From: Bradyrhizobium oropedii
GTDB lineage: Bacteria; Pseudomonadota; Alphaproteobacteria; Rhizobiales; Xanthobacteraceae
NCBI RefSeq assembly: GCF_020889685.1
Contig: NZ_JACMYO010000042.1
Coordinates: forward strand, 1 to 52,695
Reading direction: 5' to 3'
Length of the DNA: 52,695 bases
Below the pieces are notes generated by a model. It saw only the letters and a program-made list of their open reading frames with translations, searched no databases and was not told the origin of the DNA. The position numbers and the translations under genes are program-made. Each line of letters opens with the position of its first letter. The stretch's first letter is position 1. Below are positions 15,794 through 24,143 of this stretch, in pieces.

Positions 15794-16579
15794 TCATGCG
15801 CCGGGCGATGCCTTGCGCGTTCTGTCCGTGTCGCCCTCGAACGACAGCCAGGCGACCAGTGCGACGATCACCGTCAGGAAGGCGAGGCTGGTGTAGATCG
15901 TGCCGAGGCCGACGCCGCCATATTCGCGGGACTGGGACAGCAGGTCGCCGAGCGACGCGCCGAGCGGGCGTGTCAGGATGTAGGCGAGCCAGAACGTCAA
16001 CACCGCATTGGCGCCGAGCGCGTAGGCTGCCGCGATCGCCGCGATCAGTGCCGCGAAGGCGACCACTCCGACGTTGAAGCCGAGGCCCAGTGCTTCGGTC
16101 GCAAGGTCGCCCGCCGCCGTGCCGAGCGCGAATGTGAAGAGGATCGCCGCCCAGTAGAACAATTCGCGCCGGGTGGTCACGATGCTGTGGATCGACAGCG
16201 TCCGTTCGACCGCGAACCAGATCGCGAAGGTTGCCGCCAGGGCGATCGCGAAGGCGGCCGTGCTGACGTAGAGGCTGATTTCAAGCTTGTCGGTCAGCGC
16301 ATCGGTAATCTGCGTCCCGACGATGCTGACGAGCACGACCGTCAGCCAGTAGATCCACGGCACGTACCGGTCCATCCGCAGCTGGATGACGAGCACCGCC
16401 GCCAGCAGAGCGGCCATCAGCAGCCCGGTTACGCTTGTTCCGAGGCCGACATGAACGGCAAGATAATCGGCGCCGGTCTCGCCGACCGTGGTCGACATGA
16501 TCTTGATCAGCCAGAAGACGAGGGTGACTTCGGGGACCTTGTTCAGCATGCAGTGGCCGATGCGTCTGATATCCTGCAC
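15794..16579 (-). CDS. COG4705-type four-repeat membrane protein (paralogue a)
   Basis: A 261-residue membrane protein with the same fourfold internal repeat as its paralogue at 14496: [54 protein letters not shown] and [18 protein letters not shown]. It is the first gene of the leftward operon and diverges from the response regulator across the paired CTTAG/CTAAG boxes at 16646-16717. These proteins have no characterised activity that I know of. Expression control by the adjacent two-component system is a strong inference from the layout. Confidence 0.85.
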   Translation of the reverse strand: MQDIRRIGHCMLNKVPEVTLVFWLIKIMSTTVGETGADYLAVHVGLGTSVTGLLMAALLAAVLVIQLRMDRYVPWIYWLTVVLVSIVGTQITDALTDKLEISLYVSTAAFAIALAATFAIWFAVERTLSIHSIVTTRRELFYWAAILFTFALGTAAGDLATEALGLGFNVGVVAFAALIAAIAAAYALGANAVLTFWLAYILTRPLGASLGDLLSQSREYGGVGLGTIYTSLAFLTVIVALVAWLSFEGDTDRTRKASPGA

Positions 16580-16645
16580 GGTGTGAAGCTCCGCTTTGAT
16601 GTGGTCGGCGGTTTCGCCGGGTTCGAAAGCGAGCGTGCACTGCGT

Positions 16646-16717
16646 GACTTAGCCCCGCCTTAGGCGGCCGGACCGGCCGCGATTTGGACGCAGAAAGCCC
16701 TAAGCCGCGGCTAAGTC
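16646..16717. promoter_or_regulatory. Paired response-regulator boxes between divergent operons
   Basis: CTTAG repeats at 16648 and 16659 (11-base period), and its complement CTAAG at 16700 and 16711 (11-base period). The outer copies form a dyad GACTTAGCC / GGCTAAGTC. Two direct repeats one helical turn apart are the usual binding site of OmpR/PhoB-family dimers and recall the PmrA box (YTTAAK-N5-YTTAAK). One pair faces each divergent operon. Binding by the adjacent regulator is inferred. Confidence 0.65.
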
Positions 16718-16800
16718 GAAGCTGATATGATCGCGCTGGCGTCGCGGGGTTTATCGCTGCGACGCAGTTTTCGCCGGGCATACCTCTGGCGCGGATCGGG

Positions 16801-17478
16801 ATGGATTGCCGGGCGATGCGGGTGCTCTTGGTTGAGGACGACAGGATGATCGGTGCCGCCGTCGTCGAGGCGCTGAGGGATGCCGCCTATGCGGTCGACT
16901 GGGTGCGCGACGGCGACCTCGCCATCGAAGCCAGCCGCAGCGAGACCTACGACATCGCGCTGCTCGATCTCGGACTGCCGTTGACGGACGGTCTCGACGT
17001 CCTCAAGGCGATCCGGGAGGGCTCCTCGCGCCTTCCCGTGATCATTCTCACCGCGCGCGATGCGCTGAACGATCGCATCCGGGGACTCGATCTCGGCGCC
17101 GACGACTACCTGGTCAAGCCGTTCGAGATCGCGGAGTTGCTGGCGCGTATGCGCGCGGTGCTGCGACGCGAGGGCAGTGGAGCGCCGCCGGTCCTGACCA
17201 ACGGCGAGCTGCAACTCGACCCGGCGACGCGGGAAGCCACTTTCTGCAAGGAAAAAGCGCTCCTCAGCGCACGCGAGTTCGCCCTGCTTCAGGCGCTGCT
17301 GAACCGGCCGGGGACGATCCTGTCCCGTGCCGAGCTCGAACGCCAGATCTACGGCTGGCGCGAAGAGGTCGAGAGCAACGCGGTCGAGTTCCTGATCCAC
17401 GCAGTGCGCAGAAAACTCGGCGCCACGGCGATCAGGAACGTGCGGGGCGTCGGGTGGATGGTGGATCGTTCGCGATGA
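16801..17478 (+). CDS. OmpR/PhoB-family response regulator
   Basis: A 225-residue two-domain regulator. The receiver domain (1-120) keeps the acidic pocket E12-D13-D14, the phosphoacceptor D56 (ALLDLGLP), T84 (IILTARD) and K106 (YLVKPFE). The C-terminal winged helix (about 130-222) carries LLSAREFALLQALLNRPGTI and RNVRGVGWMVDRS. The sequence is of the PmrA/QseB/TctD type. ATG 16801 gives five extra residues; ATG 16816 is an alternative. Its stop overlaps the histidine kinase start. It probably activates itself and the divergent COG4705 operon through the CTTAG boxes. Confidence 0.93.
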   Translation: MDCRAMRVLLVEDDRMIGAAVVEALRDAAYAVDWVRDGDLAIEASRSETYDIALLDLGLPLTDGLDVLKAIREGSSRLPVIILTARDALNDRIRGLDLGADDYLVKPFEIAELLARMRAVLRREGSGAPPVLTNGELQLDPATREATFCKEKALLSAREFALLQALLNRPGTILSRAELERQIYGWREEVESNAVEFLIHAVRRKLGATAIRNVRGVGWMVDRSR

Positions 17479-18779
17479 TGAGATCGTTGCGTGGACGCCT
17501 GTTCGTCGGATTGACCGCGATCATCCTGTTGACCGGCGCCGTCGGCGGAATGCTGGCGTACAGATGGGCCTACAGCGAAGCGATCGAGACGCAGGACTCT
17601 GTCCTGATCCAGATCGGCAGCTTCGCGATGAGCGCCTCGATCAGACAAAGCCGGCCTGTCACCGGCGTCGACGCGGAAGCCGAGGTTGCCGTTGTCGAGC
17701 TGGGCGAGGCGCCACGCGGCTCCGCCGACGATCGCCGGCTCTGGGGACTGAAGGATGGGCTGCACAATGATGTCTATCACGGGCAGCCGGTACGCGTGCT
17801 GCTTCGCACCCGGCCGGACGCCAGCCGCTTTGCGGTGACGCAGCGCACCGAGATCCGTACGGAAATTGCAGGCGACATGGCGGTGCGCACGCTGCTGCCG
17901 ATCGCAGCGCTGGTGCCGTGCCTGCTGTTGATGACTGCATTCGTGATCGCGCGATCGTTCCGGCCGATGTTGCACCTCGCCGGCGATCTCGACGCCAGCA
18001 GGGTGGACGACATCGGCGAATTGCCGGTGACGGGCGCGCCAAGCGAGCTTCAGCCGTTTCTTGACTCGATCAACGGGCTGCTGGGACGGATGCGCGTCAT
18101 GATGGACCAGCAACGGCGTTTCATCGCCGACGCTGCCCACGAACTTCGAACGCCGGTCACCGCGCTCAGCCTGCAAGCGGAAAATCTCGCGTCCCTCGAC
18201 ATGCCGGCGGAGACGCGTGACCGGCTGGATGCGCTGAAGAGCGGCATGCGGAGGACGAAGCATCTGCTCGAGCAACTTCTTGCGCTCGCGCGTCAGGACG
18301 CCGCGCCGTCCACCGCGAGCGCACGCGTGGAGCTGGACAAGATCGCAAAGGGCGTTGTCGCAGATTTGTTACCGGAGGCCTCAGCGCGCAACATCGATCT
18401 CGGTTTTGCCGTGGTCGAAGCGGTCGCGGTGAACGGTGATCCGCTGTCCCTGATGTCGGCGATCCGGAACCTGGTCGAGAACGCAATCAAGTTCACGCCG
18501 AACGGAGGGGCGGTCGATCTCGGCATCTATCGCGAGGATGGAATGAGCGTCATCCAGATCGAGGACACCGGACCGGGGATTCCGCCGCAGGATTTGGCAC
18601 GGGTATCTGAGCCGTTCTTTCGCGGCGGTGAGCGGAGCGGAGAGGGGGCCGGGCTCGGGCTCTCGATCGTGAAGCGAATCGTCGATCATGCCGCAGGTTC
18701 GATCCTGTTCGAAAATGTGGCCGGCGCCGGACGCTCGGGCTTGCGCGTGACCGTCAGGCTGCCGGCGGCCGATCGATGA
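17475..18779 (+). CDS. Sensor histidine kinase
   Basis: A 434-residue membrane kinase: transmembrane helix at about 9-29, periplasmic loop at about 35-135, second helix at about 138-160, HAMP-like linker to about 210. The dimerisation/phosphoacceptor helix contains H222 in FIADAAHELRTPVTAL. The ATPase domain has the N-box NLVENAIKFTP, the G1 box EDTGPGIPP and the G2 box GAGLGLSIVKRI. It resembles QseC/PmrB/TctE kinases. Its ATG overlaps the regulator stop (ATGATGA), so the pair is translationally coupled. The signal is unknown; the sensor loop shows no recognisable domain. Confidence 0.93.
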   Translation: MMRSLRGRLFVGLTAIILLTGAVGGMLAYRWAYSEAIETQDSVLIQIGSFAMSASIRQSRPVTGVDAEAEVAVVELGEAPRGSADDRRLWGLKDGLHNDVYHGQPVRVLLRTRPDASRFAVTQRTEIRTEIAGDMAVRTLLPIAALVPCLLLMTAFVIARSFRPMLHLAGDLDASRVDDIGELPVTGAPSELQPFLDSINGLLGRMRVMMDQQRRFIADAAHELRTPVTALSLQAENLASLDMPAETRDRLDALKSGMRRTKHLLEQLLALARQDAAPSTASARVELDKIAKGVVADLLPEASARNIDLGFAVVEAVAVNGDPLSLMSAIRNLVENAIKFTPNGGAVDLGIYREDGMSVIQIEDTGPGIPPQDLARVSEPFFRGGERSGEGAGLGLSIVKRIVDHAAGSILFENVAGAGRSGLRVTVRLPAADR

Positions 18780-18910
18780 GGTCGGGCAGCGGGCAAAATC
18801 CGCGGCAGGCGCGCGGCATCATTGCCATTGCATCTTGAGACCCGCCCGGCTTGCCGCTACCAGTGCAGTCCGGAAGCGATGCCAGGCGCATCGGATAAGG
18901 AACATTTCTC

Positions 18911-19723
18911 ATGGCAAACACGACGGCGGAGCTTGAAGCGCTCCTGATGCAGCGGTCGCTGACCGATCCGCAGCTTCTGGCGACGGCGGAGGCGGCATCG
19001 GACTTCCGCATCCTGCCGGATGCCACGGTGATCAAGATCGGCGGGCAGAGCGTGATCGATCGTGGCCGCGCCGCGGTCTATCCGCTGGTCGACGAGATCG
19101 TCGCGGCCCGCAAGGCGCACAAGCTGCTGATCGGGACCGGCGCGGGCACCCGCGCCCGGCATCTCTATTCGATCGCGGCCGGGCTTCGGCTGCCGGCCGG
19201 CGTGCTCTCGCAGCTCGGCGCCTCGGTCGCCGATCAGAATGCCGTGATGCTGGGCCAGCTGCTCGCCAAGCATGGCATCTCCGCGGTCAGCGGCGCCGGA
19301 CTGTCGGCCGTGCCGCTTTATCTCGCCGAGGTCAACGCCGTGATCTTCAGCGGCATGCCGCCATACGGTCTGTGGATGCGGCCCGCGCCCGAGGGGATGA
19401 TCCCGCCTTATCGCACCGACGCCGGATGCTTCCTGGTCGCCGAGCAGTTCGGCTGCAAGGCGATGATCTATGTGAAGGACGAGAACGGCCTCTACACCGC
19501 GAACCCGAAGACCTCGAAGGGCGCGACCTTCATTCCCAAGATCTCGGTCGCCGAGATGAAGGCAAAGGGATTGCAGGATTCGATCCTGGAATTCCCGGTG
19601 CTGGATCTGCTCGCCAGCGCGCGGCATGTCCGCCAGGTGCAGGTCATCAATGGCCTCGTCCCCGGCAATCTCACCCGCGCGCTCGCGGGCGAGCATGTCG
19701 GCACCATCATCACCGCGAACTGA
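18911..19723 (+). CDS. mosB: Molybdenum storage protein subunit beta
   Basis: 270 residues of amino-acid-kinase fold, matching from memory the Azotobacter vinelandii MoSto beta subunit almost throughout: MANTTAELEALLMQRSLTDP, then ILPDATVIKIGGQSVIDRGR, GTGAGTRARHLYSIAAGL, FSGMPPYGLWMRP, YRTDAGCFLVAEQFG, and NGLVPGNLTRALAGEHVG near the end. MoSto alpha3-beta3 cages use ATP to store polynuclear molybdate or tungstate clusters in the cytosol. AAGGA precedes ATG 18911. The alpha subunit follows 14 bases downstream, in the same order of function as a two-gene operon. This is one of the firmest calls in the window. Confidence 0.93.
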   Translation: MANTTAELEALLMQRSLTDPQLLATAEAASDFRILPDATVIKIGGQSVIDRGRAAVYPLVDEIVAARKAHKLLIGTGAGTRARHLYSIAAGLRLPAGVLSQLGASVADQNAVMLGQLLAKHGISAVSGAGLSAVPLYLAEVNAVIFSGMPPYGLWMRPAPEGMIPPYRTDAGCFLVAEQFGCKAMIYVKDENGLYTANPKTSKGATFIPKISVAEMKAKGLQDSILEFPVLDLLASARHVRQVQVINGLVPGNLTRALAGEHVGTIITAN

Positions 19724-19737
19724 GCAGAGACACGACC

Positions 19738-20561
19738 ATGGATGACACCATCAAGCACGTCGCTTCGCCGCTCGCGCGCCAGACCCTGCTCGACAGCGAT
19801 CTCACCCGTCCCGTCGCCGGCGACGTCCGATTGCCCTGCTGCCCTGGGTGCAGGTGATCAAGATCGGCGGCCGCTCCATCATGGATCGCGGCCATGCGGC
19901 GATCCTGCCGATCGTCGCTGAGCTGCGTTCGCTGCTGCCCGAGCACCGCATGCTGATCCTGACCGGCGCCGGCATCCGCGCCCGCCATCTCTACAGCGTC
20001 GGCCTCGATCTCGGACTGCCGGTCGGTTCGCTCCAGCCGCTCGCGGCCAGCGAGGCCGGGCAGAACGGTCATATTCTCGGCTGTCTGCTCGCGCCGGAGG
20101 GCGTGTCCTATATCGAGCATCCGACCATCGCCAGCCAGCTCGCGATCCATCTCTCCGCATCTCGCGCGGTGGTCGGCAGCGCGTTTCCGCCCTATCACCA
20201 TCACGAGTTTCCGAACTCGCGCATCCCGATGCATCGGGCCGACACCGGCGCGTTCCTGATTGCCGATGCACTCGGCGCGGCCGGCCTCACCATCGTGGAA
20301 GATGTCGACGGCGTCTACACCGACGATCCCAATGGTCCCGACGGAAAGAAGGCGCAGCTGCTGCGCGAGACGAGCTTCGCCGACCTCGCCAAGCTGAAGG
20401 GCACGCTGCCGTTCGATCCCGCTCTGCTCGAGGTGATGGCCAATGCGCGGCATATCGAGCGTGTGCAGGTCGTGAACGGCCTCGTTCCCGGCCGGCTCAC
20501 CGCGGCGCTACGCGGCCGGCATGTCGGGTCGATCATCCGCACCGGCGCACGGCCGGCCTAG
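19738..20561 (+). pseudogene. mosA: Molybdenum storage protein subunit alpha, frameshifted near the 5' end
   Basis: From ATG 19738 the frame reads [20 protein letters not shown] and DLTRPVAGD, matching the MoSto alpha N-terminus, then runs into a stop. From 19824, one frame over, it reads [20 protein letters not shown] and continues to 20561 with [30 protein letters not shown] and [18 protein letters not shown]. One base inserted between 19823 and 19824 restores about 274 residues, the family length. Everything else, including the histidine-rich HHHEF loop, is intact, so this is either a fresh mutation or a sequencing error. If real, only beta would be made. Confidence 0.85.
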
Positions 20562-20573
20562 CTCGATTCAATC

Positions 20574-20603
20574 GTCGCGCGCCGCGTTCGTTCGGCGCGC
20601 GAC
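20574..20603. terminator. Bidirectional terminator between mosA and the Ig-like protein gene
   Basis: An 11-base perfect stem GTCGCGCGCCG / CGGCGCGCGAC with an eight-base loop, followed rightward by GTTTACTT. It sits exactly between two convergent genes. Confidence 0.7.
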
Positions 20604-20605
20604 GT

Positions 20606-21004
20606 TTACTTGATCGTCGCGTGCACCGTGATGACCGAGGTGCCGGACGCCTTCGGCCCCTTACCTGTCGCCTTGATGGCAAACGTATCGCTGCCCTTGT
20701 ACTTGGCCTTCGCCCTGTATTCGAAGGTCGTCGCGTTGATCTTCTTCAGCTTGCCGTAGGACGGCTTCTGCGAGATCGACGAGTCCGTCACCGTGCCGCG
20801 GATCCCGACCGGGATCTGGCAGCTCTCGCCTGAGGCGACGTCGATATCGCCGGTCGAATTCTCGCCCCAATCCGCCAATGTCACCGACATCGAGCACTCC
20901 GGCACGGCCTGCGCCGACAACGCCGGCGTGACACCTGATACTGCAAGGATGAGCGCCAGGGCGGCGACGCTCGACAACCGCGTCGTGACGATACTCGTTT
21001 TCAT
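20606..21004 (-). CDS. Secreted protein with Ig-like/cadherin-like domain
   Basis: 132 residues: signal peptide MKTSIVTTRLSSVAALALIL ending near LSA-QA, then one beta-sandwich domain. The C-terminal half (YGKLKKINATTFEYRAKAKY, then KGSDTFAIKATGKG) has the G-x-L-x(n)-F-x-Y-x-P/A-x-x-Y-x-G-x-D-x-F pattern of bacterial Ig-like repeat domains (Big_9/cadherin type). Two cysteines (PECSMSV, ESCQIPV) could form a disulfide in the periplasm. ATG 21004 was chosen because the signal peptide starts there. No partner gene is evident. Confidence 0.78.
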   Translation of the reverse strand: MKTSIVTTRLSSVAALALILAVSGVTPALSAQAVPECSMSVTLADWGENSTGDIDVASGESCQIPVGIRGTVTDSSISQKPSYGKLKKINATTFEYRAKAKYKGSDTFAIKATGKGPKASGTSVITVHATIK

Positions 21005-21200
21005 GCAAGGCCCACTGCTGAGGGTTTTCGGCGCAGGAATCCTGCAACGTGGGAGCAGGGGTGGCAAGGGCTTCGCCTCACCTGTGTGACGCGTGTTGAA
21101 ATAACCTCAGCGTCTTGTTGCGCGGTTGAAGCGTCACCATCATCACCGCACCGCGATCTGATCGGGACACAAATCGTTCGCGTGACAAGAGGGGGTTCCA

Positions 21201-21569
21201 ATGGCTGAAAGCAACGACGGTCGAAACGCGCCGCAAGCGGGCTTTGCCGGCGTCTCGCGCAAGACCCTCGAGCGTCTCGCGCTGCCCGGCGATCATCGCG
21301 AGCTCGTCGTTGCCGAGGTGACTTATCCGCCCGGCGGCGTCGCACCGCTGCATCGGCATCCGGTCGGCGGTGTGATCTTCATTGTTGAAGGTGTTGCCGA
21401 GTCTGCTTACGGCGACGAGGCTCCGCGACAATACCGGGCAGGCGAGACCTTGCAGGATCGCCCTGACGTTCCGCATACGCTGTTTCGCAACTGCGACCCG
21501 GACCGGCCGCTGCGCTTCCTGACCATCTACGCGCTCGAACCCGGGCGCGCCTACACGATGGAGCCGTAA
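21201..21569 (+). CDS. Cupin-domain protein
   Basis: A 122-residue single cupin. Motif 1 is PPGGVAPLHRHPVGGVIFIV (two histidines then E in VEGV), and motif 2 is DRPDVPHTLFRNCD with the third metal-site histidine. Such proteins bind a divalent metal, and many act as isomerases, dioxygenases or small-molecule sensors. AAGAGGGGG precedes ATG 21201. It stands alone between a divergent secreted-protein gene and a convergent desaturase; no substrate can be inferred. Confidence 0.88.
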   Translation: MAESNDGRNAPQAGFAGVSRKTLERLALPGDHRELVVAEVTYPPGGVAPLHRHPVGGVIFIVEGVAESAYGDEAPRQYRAGETLQDRPDVPHTLFRNCDPDRPLRFLTIYALEPGRAYTMEP

Positions 21570-21595
21570 GGCTCGGGAAGATCGGAAGTAAAATA

Positions 21596-22771
21596 CTACC
21601 TTTTATTCACTTGAGGTTTTGCGTTTGCGCCGGCCAGTGCAGGCGGAACGGCCAGGAGCATGCAAACCGATTCCACCAGGAGTTCATGTGCACGGTCGAC
21701 GATGTCGTCCAACGAACTCGTCTTCGCGAACATGGCCTGGGCTTCCGCCAGCAACCGCTCACGCGTCGGGATGCTGGGCAGATGCAGATCGGCACGATGC
21801 TGCAACAGAGCAAGCGCTTCCCGCACCGACAACCCGGTCTCGTGCACCGACGATTTGATCGCCTGCGCAATGTGTTCGGGGTTGAAACGGCCGGCGAGCT
21901 GCTCAGCCGTTCGCTTGATCACACGCGATCCCAAGCGCTGCTCATTGCGGAGAACCTGCGCGGGCGGCGCCTTCAGATCCCAGACGATACCGAACCAGGA
22001 CAAGGCCAACAGAACATAATAGGTCGCATCGATCTCCCACCAGCGGAAGCCTTGCCGCGCGCTGCTCTGATAGGCGTGATGATTGTTGTGCCAACCCTCA
22101 CCCATCGTAAACAGAGCCAGCAGCCAATTGTTGCGGGAGTCATCGCCCGTAACGTAGCGCTTGCGTCCGTGAACATGCGCGAGGGAGTTGATGCAAAACG
22201 TTGCATGATACAGCAGCACGGTGCTCCAGAAGAAACCGACCACCAGCCCAGGCCATCCGGCAACGAGGAAGCACAGAGCTGCGACCACGACCGCCGGCAA
22301 AACCTCGAATTTATGGAGCCACATCAACTCCGGATACGCGGCAAAGTCCGAAACCTTCGTCAGATCCGTTGCATCGTGCTGTCGATAAAAGATCCAGCCG
22401 AGATGACTGTACACGAAGCCCTTATGACCCGGCGAATGCACATCGTGCTTGGTATCCGAATGAAGATGGTGGTGCCGATGTTTCGCGGCCCACCAAAGGA
22501 TGCTTTTCTGGGCGCTGCTTTGGGCAAGGAATGCAAGGATGAATTGAAACGTCCGGCTTGTTGAATAAGCCCGATGCGAGAAGTACCGATGATAGCCGGC
22601 CGTGACCGCAAACATGCGCAGCCAGTACAGCGCGACGCAAATTGCAATCGCCGGCCATGAGACGCCCGACCAGATCGCCGCCAGACACGCCAAATGGACC
22701 AGCACGAACGGGAGGACCTGCGGGTACATGATGTCGTCGTGCTGCGGAGCTGGATCGATATTGGTGGACAC
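21596..22771 (-). CDS. Acyl-CoA/acyl-lipid delta-9-type fatty acid desaturase
   Basis: A 391-residue integral-membrane di-iron desaturase. The three histidine boxes are complete: HRYFSH (about residue 62), HRHHH (about 99) and HNNHH (about 231), set between four hydrophobic helices. The core (about 20-280) matches bacterial stearoyl-CoA desaturase homologues. A C-terminal extension of about 100 residues (RTAEQLAGRFNPEHIAQAIK onward) is amphipathic and helical and is not part of the catalytic core. It would introduce a double bond into membrane acyl chains; the neighbouring cold-shock gene fits a temperature-adaptation theme. Confidence 0.92.
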   Translation of the reverse strand: MSTNIDPAPQHDDIMYPQVLPFVLVHLACLAAIWSGVSWPAIAICVALYWLRMFAVTAGYHRYFSHRAYSTSRTFQFILAFLAQSSAQKSILWWAAKHRHHHLHSDTKHDVHSPGHKGFVYSHLGWIFYRQHDATDLTKVSDFAAYPELMWLHKFEVLPAVVVAALCFLVAGWPGLVVGFFWSTVLLYHATFCINSLAHVHGRKRYVTGDDSRNNWLLALFTMGEGWHNNHHAYQSSARQGFRWWEIDATYYVLLALSWFGIVWDLKAPPAQVLRNEQRLGSRVIKRTAEQLAGRFNPEHIAQAIKSSVHETGLSVREALALLQHRADLHLPSIPTRERLLAEAQAMFAKTSSLDDIVDRAHELLVESVCMLLAVPPALAGANAKPQVNKR

Positions 22772-22869
22772 TCTCGCGACCTCAGCTGCTTCGATGCGCA
22801 GGCCGCTTCGCCGGCAGACGGTTCAAGTCCTGGTCCTGGCGGGCATCACGCGCGGTGTTGATAAAGAGA

Positions 22870-22899
22870 ACCCCGCGGCCGGGTGACCAGTCGCGGGGT
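22870..22899 (-). terminator. Rho-independent terminator of the cold-shock gene
   Basis: On the minus strand, stem ACCCCGCG / CGCGGGGT with a 14-base loop, followed by the T-rich TCTCTTTATC, 63 bases past the csp stop. Confidence 0.6.
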
Positions 22900-22961
22900 C
22901 GCGTAACCAGAGGCTTTGCCAGTTCATCCGTGGTCAAAGCAGCATGGCCGATTGTCGCAGC

Positions 22962-23171
22962 TTACACCGCGCGCAGATTGTCCGCAGCAGATTTGCCGGT
23001 CCGGCGGTCTGCAACGATTTCAAAAGACACCTTCTGACCCTCGTTGAGGGTGCTCATGCCGGCGCGTTCGACGGCGCTGATATGAACGAAAACGTCTTGG
23101 CCGCCGTCGTCCGGCTGAATGAAGCCGAAACCCTTCTGGCCGTTAAACCACTTCACAGTTCCCAAGCTCAT
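22962..23171 (-). CDS. CspA-family cold-shock protein
   Basis: A 69-residue single cold-shock domain with both nucleic-acid-binding motifs: [20 protein letters not shown] contains RNP1 (KGFGFI) and RNP2 (VFVHI). [12 protein letters not shown] is the standard N-terminus. The protein binds single-stranded RNA/DNA and melts RNA structure. ATG 23171 is preceded by AGGA ten bases upstream. A hairpin with a T-rich tail follows the stop. The roughly 250-base leader region up to the next gene is gene-free and could hold a long 5' UTR, as in other csp genes. Confidence 0.95.
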   Translation of the reverse strand: MSLGTVKWFNGQKGFGFIQPDDGGQDVFVHISAVERAGMSTLNEGQKVSFEIVADRRTGKSAADNLRAV

Positions 23172-23422
23172 GGAACATCGTCCTTTAGTATAGATGCGTG
23201 TTTGGAGCCGCACCCGAGGGCGCAGCAGGCTAATTCGAAGTTCAGGGGGTGAGGGTCGTCAGTCAGGCACGCTATCAGCGGCGAGGCCAAGTCGTTCGGC
23301 CGAAACTCGATCCGAGGTAAATAGCTACGGTTCGGCCATTCCGCAAGTGGCTTTTCCCCCTTTCTGACCTCGACCGCGACGTCCCCTGAGCCAACGGCAT
23401 CGCCGGTTTGGGGCCAGGCGCC

Positions 23423-24031
23423 CTATTCCTTCTTCGCCGTCAGGCCGTCGACCATCGCGCGCGTCAAGGTCGAGATCTCGCTGCGCAGCGCGCCGATCGG
23501 CACCGCGATCAGCTTGTGCTCCAGCCCGAGCGCCACCATGCCGTGCACGGCGGAGAACAGGCTGCGCGCGGTGACGCCGAGCTGCGCCGGTGAACGCTGC
23601 TGAAACAACGCGGCGAGCGGTTTGTAGATGTGGCGGAACAATTCCATCTGCTCGGTGATGGCCCATTCCGGCACCGGCTTGCCGGGCTGCATGCGATGCT
23701 CGAACAGCGCGCGCCACAGTTCGAGATTGTCGGCGGCGAAGTCGCAATAGGCGACCGCGATCCGCACCAGCATCTCGCGCGGCGCCGCCGCGGCGCCGAT
23801 CTCGGCCAGCGACAGCGAGGCATCCAGCCGGGCCAGCGTGCGCGAGCCGACCCGCAGGATCAGCTCATCGACATCCTCGACCAGATTGTAGACGCCGCCA
23901 TTGGCGACACCGATTTCCTGGGCCAGTTCGCGGGTTTTCAGGCCGCCGAGACCCTTTGCCGCAATCGCCCGTTCCGCCGCCTCGATCAGCGCTTCGCGCA
24001 GTTTTGCACGTCGTTCCAATGCTTTGGACAT
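23423..24031 (-). CDS. TetR/AcrR-family regulator of the pspA-yiaA operon
   Basis: A 202-residue TetR-type regulator. The helix-turn-helix (about 8-55) has IAAKGLGGLKTRELAQEIGV and ANGGVYNLVEDVDELI. The C-terminal domain has the WHG-like region (ELWRALFEHRMQPGKPVPEW, then FSAVHGMVALGLEHKL) found in a TetR subgroup with small hydrophobic ligands. It diverges from pspA, and three copies of TGAGC-N3-GCTCA lie in the 112-bp intergenic region. Self-repression together with repression of pspA is the likely circuit. Confidence 0.9.
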   Translation of the reverse strand: MSKALERRAKLREALIEAAERAIAAKGLGGLKTRELAQEIGVANGGVYNLVEDVDELILRVGSRTLARLDASLSLAEIGAAAAPREMLVRIAVAYCDFAADNLELWRALFEHRMQPGKPVPEWAITEQMELFRHIYKPLAALFQQRSPAQLGVTARSLFSAVHGMVALGLEHKLIAVPIGALRSEISTLTRAMVDGLTAKKE

Positions 24032-24056
24032 GTTTCACCGGTCATTAACGGCATTC

Positions 24057-24127
24057 TTGAGCGTCGCTCAAATAATACTTGAGCAATGCTCATTATGTGG
24101 TACAAGAGAGTCATGAGCGATGCTCAT
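24057..24127. promoter_or_regulatory. Three TGAGC-N3-GCTCA operators in the tetR-pspA intergenic region
   Basis: Sites TTGAGC-GTC-GCTCAA (24057-24071), TTGAGC-AAT-GCTCAT (24079-24093) and ATGAGC-GAT-GCTCAT (24113-24127) share the core and vary only at the ends and spacer. Centres are 22 and 34 bases apart, close to two and three helical turns. These are almost certainly binding sites of the divergent TetR regulator. Confidence 0.8.
24079..24106 (+). promoter_or_regulatory. Probable pspA promoter
   Basis: -35 TTGAGC (24079-24084), 16-base spacer, -10 TACAAG (24101-24106). The -35 is part of operator 2, and operator 3 falls just after the expected transcription start, so repressor would block both binding and escape. 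Confidence 0.55.
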
Positions 24128-24143
24128 AGCAGGGAGCGATCAA

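Noticed and set aside
18780..18910. Sigma-54 promoter or molybdate riboswitch upstream of mosB
   Set aside because: I could not find a GGCAC-N5-TTGC match or a convincing moco-RNA-like fold in this 130-base gap.
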